A program made the translations under genes and the position numbers. The notes beneath the pieces are model-generated. The model was not told the origin of the DNA. It did no database searches and saw only the letters and a list, made by a program, of their open reading frames with translations. Shown in pieces: positions 5,185 through 11,518 of a DNA stretch of 11,518 nucleotides. Source of the stretch: an uncultured Alphaproteobacteria bacterium (GTDB lineage: Bacteria; Pseudomonadota; Alphaproteobacteria; CAAHEQ01; UBA3637); the NCBI GenBank assembly GCA_937935995.1, contig CALGXF010000038.1, forward strand, positions 1-11,518, in the 5' to 3' direction. Each line of letters starts with the position of its first letter. Within the stretch, counting starts at the first letter, position 1.

Positions 5185-7608
5185 TTAAATATCCAAGTTC
5201 ACGACATTCAAGGCATTTTCCTGAATAAAGTCGCGGCGCGGATCCACAACATCACCCATCAACGTTGAAAACACTTGTTCCGCCTCGTCGAAATGCGTGA
5301 TTTTAACTTGTAACAGATGCCGTGAATTCGGATCCAATGTTGTTTCCCACAATTGTTCCGGATTCATTTCACCCAACCCTTTGTAACGGTTGATGGCGAT
5401 ACCTTTTTTCCCGATTTTATAAATCGATTCGATTAAAGAAATCGGCCCGTTGATTTTAAATTCAACATCTTTGTTTTTCAAAACACCGGGTTGAGCATAA
5501 AATTCTTTTAAATCCGCAACCATATCGGTTAAGCATTTGGCTTCGCCGCATTGCAACATTGCTTCATCCACGATATACCGTTCCGTAACGCCGCGCAAAG
5601 AACGGGATAATTCATAAGAAGTCCCCTCTTTCTTACACTGCCAGCCGCGTTCATATTCCGGTTCTATTGCATCCAGTTTTTGAACAAAGCTTTCATCCAA
5701 AACAGCATCCGGCGCAAACAATCCTTCAATTGCCATTTGTTCCAACAAACGCGCCGGAATATGTTTTGACATATTGACAATCAGTTGGCGCGCAACACGA
5801 GCCTGCTCTGCCCGTTGCACCAAATCTGCTCCGGCAATTTGAGTCCCGTCGCCCATCACCAAAACCGTATCCGACGTCCCGATATTAATCAGGTATTCTT
5901 CCATTTCTTTGTCGTCTTTCAAGTAAATTTCGGAATTGCCGCGTTTCGCCCGATACAACGGCGGTTGCGCAATATAAATATAGCCCCGTTCAATCAATTC
6001 CGGCATTTGACGGAAGAAGAACGTCAATAACAATGTCCGAATGTGCGCTCCGTCGACATCGGCATCGGTCATGATAATAATCTTGTGATACCGGCATTTG
6101 TCCGCATCAAAATCTTCACGGCCGATTCCCGTTCCGAAAGCCGTTACCATTGTTCCGACTTCTGCCGAACTGAGCATACGGTCAAACCGCGCCCGTTCCA
6201 CATTCAAAATCTTGCCTCGAAGCGGTAAAATCGCTTGGTTTGCCCGATTCCGACCTTGTTTTGCCGAACCACCGGCGGAATCCCCCTCAACGATAAAAAT
6301 TTCAGACAGCGCCGGATCTTTTTCTTGACAATCAGCCAATTTTCCGGGCAAAGAAGCCATATCCAACGCCCCTTTACGTCGCGTTAATTCACGTGCTTTA
6401 CGAGCCGCTTCCCGAGCCGCCGCCGCTTCCACAACTTTCCCGATGATTTGTTTGGCATCTGCCGGATGTTCTTCCAACCATTGTTCCAATTTATCGGCCA
6501 CAACACCCTCGACAACCGGGCGGACTTCCGATGACACCAACTTATCTTTGGTTTGAGACGAAAATTTCGGATCCGGAACTTTTACGGACAACACACAGGT
6601 CAATCCTTCACGCATGTCTTCACCGCTTAATTCAACTTTTTCCTTTTTCGTCAATCCCGAAGCAGCCGCGTAATTGTTAATTGTCCGAGTCAAAGCTGCC
6701 CGCAAACCAGCCAAGTGCGTGCCACCATCCCGTTGCGGAATATTGTTGGTAAAGCACAGACATGTTTCATGATACCCGTCTGTCCATTCCATCGCGATAT
6801 CAACCGTGATGCCGTCTTTTTCACCGCAAGCCGCAAAAACATCTGCTTGTAACGCATTTTTAGATTGGTTAATGAATTTTACAAATTCTTTAATACCGCC
6901 TTCGTAACACAAATCCACTTTCTTTTCTTCGGAAGAACGGCGATCAATCAACACCAGCCGCACACCGGAATTCAAAAAAGCCAATTCCCGCATCCGGTGT
7001 TCCAATGTATTAAAGTCAAGTTCCGTCATCTTAAACGTTTCTTTAGACGGCATGAATGTAACGGAAGTTCCTCGTTTTCCGTTTGCATCGCCGACTTCTT
7101 TTAACGGCGCAACCGGAACACCGTTTTTAAACTGCATATAATGTTCTTTGCCGTTACGCCAAATGCGCAAATCCAATGTTTCCGACAAAGCATTCACAAC
7201 AGAAACACCAACCCCGTGCAACCCGCCGGAAACTTTATACGAATTTTGGTCAAACTTACCGCCGGCATGTAATTCCGTCATAATGACTTCAGCCGCAGAA
7301 ACCCCTTCTGTTTTATGGATTTCCGTCGGAATACCACGCCCGTTATCAATGACTGTTACAGATCCGTCAGCATTTAAAATGACTTCCGTTTTATCGCAAT
7401 AACCGGCCAACGCTTCGTCAATTGCGTTATCCAACACTTCATAAACCATGTGGTGCAACCCGGTGCCGTCATCCGTATCACCGATGTACATTCCCGGCCG
7501 TTTACGAACCGCGTCTAATCCTTTTAAGACTTTAATTGATTCGGCCGTATAAGCTTGATCCGACGGATTTCCGGACTTTCCCGGTTCTAAATCATTGATA
7601 TTTTCCAT
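5185..7608 (-). CDS. gyrB: DNA gyrase subunit B
   Basis: GyrB is the ATPase subunit of the A2B2 type II topoisomerase that puts negative supercoils into DNA. The 807-residue length matches the long Gram-negative form. The GHKL ATPase domain shows E57 and N61 in YEVLDNAIDEA, D88 in VIDNGRGIP, and the glycine lid GGLHGVGVSVVNALS near 128-142. The transducer domain contains QRDGGTH near 292-298. The Toprim domain shows E441-G-D-S with D515-A-D-V-D519, the acidic metal-binding residues of DNA cleavage. The characteristic insert follows QPPLYR near 549-554, and the end has YKGLGEMN...LWETTLDP. The stretch SGLTKKEKVELSGEDMREGLTCVLSVKVPDPKFSSQTK looks alphaproteobacterial. AGGAAG lies upstream of the ATG. 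It is the last gene of the operon, 18 bp after recF, with a terminator behind it. No key residue is missing. Confidence 0.98.
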   Translation of the reverse strand: MENINDLEPGKSGNPSDQAYTAESIKVLKGLDAVRKRPGMYIGDTDDGTGLHHMVYEVLDNAIDEALAGYCDKTEVILNADGSVTVIDNGRGIPTEIHKTEGVSAAEVIMTELHAGGKFDQNSYKVSGGLHGVGVSVVNALSETLDLRIWRNGKEHYMQFKNGVPVAPLKEVGDANGKRGTSVTFMPSKETFKMTELDFNTLEHRMRELAFLNSGVRLVLIDRRSSEEKKVDLCYEGGIKEFVKFINQSKNALQADVFAACGEKDGITVDIAMEWTDGYHETCLCFTNNIPQRDGGTHLAGLRAALTRTINNYAAASGLTKKEKVELSGEDMREGLTCVLSVKVPDPKFSSQTKDKLVSSEVRPVVEGVVADKLEQWLEEHPADAKQIIGKVVEAAAAREAARKARELTRRKGALDMASLPGKLADCQEKDPALSEIFIVEGDSAGGSAKQGRNRANQAILPLRGKILNVERARFDRMLSSAEVGTMVTAFGTGIGREDFDADKCRYHKIIIMTDADVDGAHIRTLLLTFFFRQMPELIERGYIYIAQPPLYRAKRGNSEIYLKDDKEMEEYLINIGTSDTVLVMGDGTQIAGADLVQRAEQARVARQLIVNMSKHIPARLLEQMAIEGLFAPDAVLDESFVQKLDAIEPEYERGWQCKKEGTSYELSRSLRGVTERYIVDEAMLQCGEAKCLTDMVADLKEFYAQPGVLKNKDVEFKINGPISLIESIYKIGKKGIAINRYKGLGEMNPEQLWETTLDPNSRHLLQVKITHFDEAEQVFSTLMGDVVDPRRDFIQENALNVVNLDI

Positions 7609-7626
7609 GGTCTTCTTCCTTTTCCT

Positions 7627-8814
7627 TTAAGCAACGTTCGATAACGAAACCGTTGCATTTTCTATATTAAAAAATTGAGCCCGATGCGTTAATGACAAGA
7701 AAACATTTTCATCCGTTCCCGTCATCCACACCTGCGAAGGCAATTCACATAACAATTCAAACAAAGCATCCCGACGATTCGCATCCAAATGAGCCGATAC
7801 TTCGTCCAGCAACAAAACCGGACTTTGGCCTTTTTCCTGCATTTGCGCTTTAGTTTGTGCCAAAATAATCGACACCAACAAAGCCTTTTGTTCGCCCGTT
7901 GAACATAACCCGGCATCCATGCCTTTTTCCTCATGCACCACCGAAAAATCAGACGTATGCGGCCCGACAACCGATCCGCCGTCCGCAAATAAATGGCGCA
8001 TTTGACATAGTTTTTCCTTAAAAGCCTCTTCCACATCCAAAGCCGGCATTGTTTCCAACAAATCTTCCAAAAGCCCGTGCAATGTAATAGAGGCTGTGGG
8101 AAAAGGCACATCTTTTTTCTGTCCCAAAAAAACGGAAAGCCGAGACACAATATCCCGCCGAGCCGCCGCAATAGCCACGCCGGCGGAAGCAATCGTTTCT
8201 TCAAGCCCCGTCAGCCACGCCGTATCCGCCCGACCTTCCCGCAACAAATTTCCCCACTGTTTCAAAGCATAATTGTAATCCGTTGTCATTGCCGCGTGAT
8301 TGGGGTCAAAAGCCTGCACCAACCGATCCAAAAACCGCCGTCTGGCTGCCGGATCACCGCAAAACAACCGATCCATCGCCGGCGTCAGCCATACAGCGCT
8401 TAAATACTGCCCCAATTCACTTTGGTTTTTAGCCGGTTGCCCGTCAATTCGAATTTGTCGCCGTTCAGACGTATCACACCGTCCCGTTCCGACATTGACC
8501 GTTCCCATCATCGCCCGAATTCGAGCCGAAACAGCCCAACGCACCGGCAACACCCCAACATTGTCCGGCAACAGGCGATCTTCCGGCCCGCGTTTAGCCA
8601 CATCCGATAAGCGCGCCGAACGAAGCCCGCGTCCCGGCACCAAATACGAAACAGCCTCCAAAATATTGGTTTTGCCGGCCCCGTTATGACCGGTCAAAAC
8701 AACGGGCGGCAAGTCCGTATCCAGCGATAACGTCAAGGTATCGTAACATCTGAAACTGGTCAGTCGCAGCTGCTCGATACCCAGCCGTTGATGATGTGGT
8801 TTTTGTTCGTTCAT
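7627..8814 (-). CDS. recF: DNA replication and repair protein RecF
   Basis: RecF is an SMC/ABC-type ATPase that binds gapped DNA at stalled forks and, with RecO and RecR, helps load RecA. The 395 residues show Walker A GHNGAGKT at 42-49, directly after the beta-strands typical of the family start (LRLTSFRCYDTLTLSLD). The ABC signature STGEQKALL starts at 305, and Walker B LLLDE is at 334-338, followed by VSAHLD. GPHTSDF at 284-290 matches the family GPHRxDF site, with Thr where Arg is common. The start ATG follows AAGG by three bases, a tight spacing, 14 bp after the dnaN stop, so coupling to dnaN is likely. Length and motifs indicate an intact, functional gene. Confidence 0.97.
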   Translation of the reverse strand: MNEQKPHHQRLGIEQLRLTSFRCYDTLTLSLDTDLPPVVLTGHNGAGKTNILEAVSYLVPGRGLRSARLSDVAKRGPEDRLLPDNVGVLPVRWAVSARIRAMMGTVNVGTGRCDTSERRQIRIDGQPAKNQSELGQYLSAVWLTPAMDRLFCGDPAARRRFLDRLVQAFDPNHAAMTTDYNYALKQWGNLLREGRADTAWLTGLEETIASAGVAIAAARRDIVSRLSVFLGQKKDVPFPTASITLHGLLEDLLETMPALDVEEAFKEKLCQMRHLFADGGSVVGPHTSDFSVVHEEKGMDAGLCSTGEQKALLVSIILAQTKAQMQEKGQSPVLLLDEVSAHLDANRRDALFELLCELPSQVWMTGTDENVFLSLTHRAQFFNIENATVSLSNVA

Positions 8815-8828
8815 CAGCCTTTTGTATC

Positions 8829-9953
8829 CTATACGCGCATCGGCATCAAGACATACAATGCCGACGCATCATTGGCATCTTGAATAATCACGGGCGACGT
8901 ACCGTTTAACAAAGAAAACCGAACGGTACCGCCTTTAATCTGGCTTAAAATATCCAACAAATACCGATAGTTAAACCCGATTTCAATGACTTCGGCATCA
9001 TAACCGGCCTCGATTTCATCTTCGGCACTGCCTTCGTCTGTATTGGAGGCTGTCACCGTCAAAGCGCCCTTTTTCATAATTAACTTAATACCGCGCGATT
9101 TTTCGGAAATAACCGCTACCCGGTCAACAACCGTCGTGAGCGCATTCGAATCGACTTCCATAAATTTATCGTTATCTTGCGGAATCACGCGTTCATAATC
9201 CGGGAATGTTCCGTCAATCAATCGAGACGCCAAAATCACATCCCCGAAAGAAAACCGAATTTGATTTTCGGAAACGGAAACCGTCACATCCTGTTCGGTT
9301 TCGGACAGTAATTTTGTCAGTTCGCCGATAGTTTTGCGCGGAATAATCACGCCCGGCATCCCGCCGGCCCCTTTCGGCAAAGTAATTTCAGCCGTCGCCA
9401 AGCGATGCCCATCCGTTGCCGCCGCCTTTAACACAGCCGTTTCGCCGGCCTTTTCATGTAAATAAATCCCGTTTAAATTATACCGTGTTTCTTCCGTTGA
9501 TACGGCAAATTGCGTCCGATCAATCAATCCTTGCAATTCGGCCGTTGTCAAAGTAAACACAAACGGTGTATTTTCCACTTCCATCGTCGGGAAGCCCGTT
9601 GCCGAAATTGTCGGCAAAGAAAACCGAGACCGACCGGAAGTCACCAACAATTGACCGTTTTCTTCCTGCAACGTGCATTCGACCTGTGCGCCGTCCGGTA
9701 ATTTTTTCACGATATCATACAGTTTATGCGCCGAAACGGTTAAATTCCCTTCGTTTTCCACCTGTGCCTGCACTTTATCCGAAATTTCAATTTCGTTGTC
9801 TGTTGCCTGCAACGACAACAAGCCGCCGTTTTGAACACTTGCTTCAATCAAAACATTAGACAGAATAGGAATTGTCTGACGCCGTTCGACCACGCTTTGA
9901 ACATGAGCCAGAGACTTTAACAATCCGTCGCGTTCGATTAAAAATTTAACCAT
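8829..9953 (-). CDS. dnaN: DNA polymerase III beta subunit (sliding clamp)
   Basis: DnaN forms the dimeric ring that holds DNA polymerase III and other clamp-binding proteins on DNA. The 374 residues match the usual length of about 370. The start (MVKFLIERDGLLKSLAHVQSVVERR) and TIPILSNVLI are characteristic. The second domain includes QFAVSTEETRYNLNGIYL with the ATDGHRLA motif, and the C-terminal part has GFNYRYLLDIL and the terminal strand YVLMPMRV, part of the partner-binding pocket. GGAAGGAAG lies upstream of the ATG. It is first in the operon with recF and gyrB, and its promoter lies 73-81 bases before the ATG. No dnaA gene precedes it; the neighbour is the cysteine-rich gene. Confidence 0.98.
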   Translation of the reverse strand: MVKFLIERDGLLKSLAHVQSVVERRQTIPILSNVLIEASVQNGGLLSLQATDNEIEISDKVQAQVENEGNLTVSAHKLYDIVKKLPDGAQVECTLQEENGQLLVTSGRSRFSLPTISATGFPTMEVENTPFVFTLTTAELQGLIDRTQFAVSTEETRYNLNGIYLHEKAGETAVLKAAATDGHRLATAEITLPKGAGGMPGVIIPRKTIGELTKLLSETEQDVTVSVSENQIRFSFGDVILASRLIDGTFPDYERVIPQDNDKFMEVDSNALTTVVDRVAVISEKSRGIKLIMKKGALTVTASNTDEGSAEDEIEAGYDAEVIEIGFNYRYLLDILSQIKGGTVRFSLLNGTSPVIIQDANDASALYVLMPMRV

Positions 9954-10025
9954 TTATTCTTCCTTCCCAATTCAATTTTACTTAAAAGCGCCGAAAGTTT
10001 GACCTTTCTAACTTGACTTATCGCC

Positions 10026-10034
10026 AGTATAGCA
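10026..10034 (-). promoter_or_regulatory. Extended -10 promoter of the dnaN-recF-gyrB operon
   Basis: TGCTATACT on the minus strand is an extended -10 (TG-N plus TATACT, 5 of 6). No good -35 lies 16-18 bp upstream (CTACCC at 17 bp), which is usual for extended -10 promoters. The upstream A/T tracts could act as an UP element. A start near 10019 leaves a leader of about 65 bases. Confidence 0.6.
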
Positions 10035-10042
10035 AATTGCAC

Positions 10043-10084
10043 AAAAAAGGGTAGAAAAAAATCATCAAAAAAGCATATTTTTTT
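10043..10084. promoter_or_regulatory. Roughly phased A/T-tracts upstream of the dnaN promoter
   Basis: Runs of A at 10043-10048, 10055-10061 and 10067-10072 and a T-run at 10078-10084 have centres about 11.5-12.5 bp apart. Near-helical phasing of A-tracts can bend DNA, and this AT-rich stretch lies where an UP element would act on the dnaN promoter. Confidence 0.45.
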
Positions 10085-10085
10085 G

Positions 10086-10116
10086 TTGACAAATTCTAAT
10101 TTATCAAGTTGACAAA
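10086..10116. repeat. Three TTGAYAAA repeats, overlapping the 3' end of the cysteine-rich gene
   Basis: TTGACAAATT (10086-10095), AATTTATCAA (10098-10107, the inverse with one change) and TTGACAAA (10109-10116) form a left-right-left array spaced about 11-12 bp. The first two make a 22-bp imperfect palindrome. The stop codon of the cysteine-rich gene (10106-10104) lies within the middle copy. It may be an operator, a weak terminator stem or coincidence. Confidence 0.5.
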
Positions 10117-11518
10117 GGAATAGAGCACCCCCCGTTTTCTATCACATGCCCGGCCGGACAGCACAAAGTTCCGACAGGTGTGTCAAGCGCCGTATCACAA
10201 AAACACGTTTCCGTCACCGGTTTATGATAAACACAGGCTTTTTTGGTAACACCGTCATAAGTGACATCCGGCGCACATGCTTCCATGAAAACATTTTGGC
10301 AGTTCGTCGCATCATAATCGCATTTGCTGCCACATCGTTCTCCGTTATAATAACATAGCGGCGTATCTTCAGTTGCTGATGATTGGTTAATACAAGAAAA
10401 TCCTTCTCTTTGACAAGTATAGGTGTTCAGGTGCGAATCGTATGCCCATTCGGTCGAAGCCGGACATATGTTTAAACAAAGTCCCCAAAGACAATCCGCA
10501 AAAGTAGCTTTCTGCGCATAACACTCGCCACCGCACCGATTTTCCCCGACGAAACATCTATTGGTTTCATAATTGCAACAAACGCCGTTTTTACAGCACA
10601 TATCCCCTTGCCACACGGAGTCATCCGGACAAATCGTTTGAACACACGCACCGTCACATTCCGGCGGATTTGTACAGTTTGTTGAACAAATGATGCCGTT
10701 CTTTCGGCACTGCCACACGGACGGAGAACCGTTTTCATAAGCGATTGCCAAGCAACGAACATCATCTTCATAAGCACATCCGTTAAGAGACTCATCATCA
10801 GCCAATAACTGTACTTTTTGGCCGTTTGCAGGACAGGCGATATCGCCGCACATACCGCGTTCACAATTTCCCAAACTGTCTGCACGACAGCAAGGATATT
10901 CTCCCACGCTGCCGTTAAAACAGTAAATATCACTGGATCGCCGAATAAAACAAGACGTCCCCTCAATGCGGCAAGCCCACCGATACCCGCCCGGGATTTG
11001 CTTTCCGTCCGGCACATGTTGCAAAGATGTTCCCGGTGCACATTCTTGCGGCCAACATGTTGCCAAAGTGCATCCCCTTGCCTCATCGTCACACTGATAT
11101 CCACAAAGATCGTCATTTAAATAGCAACGCGGAGATACACAATAAAGCCGTTGACAGCTACCGTCGTCAAAGGGGCCGGAATAACCGGTCGGACAAACGC
11201 ATGCATTCTCTATCGCATCGTACGTCAGCGGACTTTGACAGACGCACGCACAGGTGTCATTATCCCAAAGGGCAAATTCGGGACAATCTTGCGCCTCACA
11301 TACACAATCGCAGGAAATGGGGTCGCGGATGAGCCCGTCAGCACAGGTCGTGTAACAACCACCCCAACATTCCGTATAATCGGGCGCACAAACGCAACTC
11401 CCATTTTGGCAGATTTCTTTCGGCCCACATAAGTTGTCATTGTCCTGGCATGTGCCGCTTTCACAACTTTGACATCCGGAACAGGTGCAATCTATGGGGT
11501 CAACCCCGCTGGATGGTT
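10104..11518 (-). CDS. Large cysteine-rich, probably secreted protein (3' part; start outside window)
   Basis: The frame is open from the right edge down to TGA at 10106-10104, so 470 C-terminal residues are visible and the N terminus is missing. A shorter reading starting at TTG 11066 is not the real gene: 150 similarly cysteine-rich residues continue upstream in the same frame. About 68 of the 470 residues are Cys (near 14%), with many Asp, Asn and Gly, so an extracytoplasmic, disulfide-bonded protein is likely. The upstream part has recurring CxCVC words at visible residues 69-73 and 89-93, plus CVC at 41-43 and 106-108, reminiscent of EGF-like modules. The downstream part has different modules with CC pairs (CCKNGVCC, TLCCPAG) and CGGEC, CGSKC. 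I see no membrane anchor at the C terminus. Similar proteins occur in uncultured gut alphaproteobacteria, from general knowledge. Function unknown; adhesion or surface binding is a guess. Confidence 0.85.
   Translation of the reverse strand, partial: PSSGVDPIDCTCSGCQSCESGTCQDNDNLCGPKEICQNGSCVCAPDYTECWGGCYTTCADGLIRDPISCDCVCEAQDCPEFALWDNDTCACVCQSPLTYDAIENACVCPTGYSGPFDDGSCQRLYCVSPRCYLNDDLCGYQCDDEARGCTLATCWPQECAPGTSLQHVPDGKQIPGGYRWACRIEGTSCFIRRSSDIYCFNGSVGEYPCCRADSLGNCERGMCGDIACPANGQKVQLLADDESLNGCAYEDDVRCLAIAYENGSPSVWQCRKNGIICSTNCTNPPECDGACVQTICPDDSVWQGDMCCKNGVCCNYETNRCFVGENRCGGECYAQKATFADCLWGLCLNICPASTEWAYDSHLNTYTCQREGFSCINQSSATEDTPLCYYNGERCGSKCDYDATNCQNVFMEACAPDVTYDGVTKKACVYHKPVTETCFCDTALDTPVGTLCCPAGHVIENGGCSIPLST

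Noticed and set aside
10101..10109. TTATCAAGT as a DnaA box
   Set aside because: It matches TTATCCACA at only 6 of 9 positions.
10086..10114. Two TTGACA hexamers on the plus strand as promoters
   Set aside because: No acceptable -10 lies 16-18 bp after either, and no plus-strand gene follows; they are better seen as parts of the repeat array.
10104..11066. A 320-residue gene starting at TTG 11066
   Set aside because: The same frame stays open and cysteine-rich to the window edge, so the TTG is an internal Leu codon and the true start lies outside.
10472..11116. A 214-residue minus-strand ORF inside the cysteine-rich gene
   Set aside because: It overlaps the cysteine-rich frame in another phase and its composition is a by-product of that coding sequence.

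Overview
The window carries the dnaN-recF-gyrB replication and repair operon of a low-GC alphaproteobacterium, together with envelope and membrane genes of mostly unknown function. The lineage is inferred. GyrB has the long Gram-negative form (807 residues) with alphaproteobacterial-looking stretches, DnaN ends in YVLMPMRV, lipoprotein and Sec signals are present, and AT-rich spacers hold clear sigma70-type promoters (TTGACA/T, 16-17 bp, TATAAT-like). A very cysteine-rich exported-looking protein next to these genes recalls uncultured gut-type alphaproteobacteria, but the sequence cannot prove this.

Layout, left to right. At 1-58 lie a poly-C tract at the window edge and a minus-strand terminator. 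At 91-1729 is a two-gene minus-strand operon: a hemolysin III/PAQR-type seven-helix membrane protein, then a CorA/ZntB-type metal channel with GSN in place of the usual GMN signature. A divergent promoter pair separates it from a plus-strand gene (1873-2652) for a protein with an HNH-nuclease-like His-His motif. A bidirectional terminator follows.

From 2710 to 5026 come four minus-strand envelope genes of unknown function: a lipoprotein, a secreted Ala/Arg/Glu-rich helical protein, a 49-residue ORF, and a single-pass membrane-anchored protein. Three promoters serve them. The 49-residue ORF starts two bases after the stop of the anchored protein and has its own ribosome binding site.

From 5185 to 9953 lie gyrB, recF and dnaN, transcribed dnaN to recF to gyrB with 14-18 bp gaps and ending in a terminator. 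The 150 bp upstream of dnaN hold an extended -10 promoter, roughly helically phased A-tracts and three TTGAYAAA repeats. From 10104 to the right edge runs the 3' part of a large cysteine-rich protein gene, open to the window end, so its start lies outside.

The core genes (sliding clamp, recombination mediator, gyrase B) are ordinary. The unexplained material is the envelope cluster at 2.7-5.0 kb, the HNH-like gene and the cysteine-rich protein. I see no CRISPR, insertion sequence, tRNA or rRNA, and no gene-free stretch longer than 300 bases.
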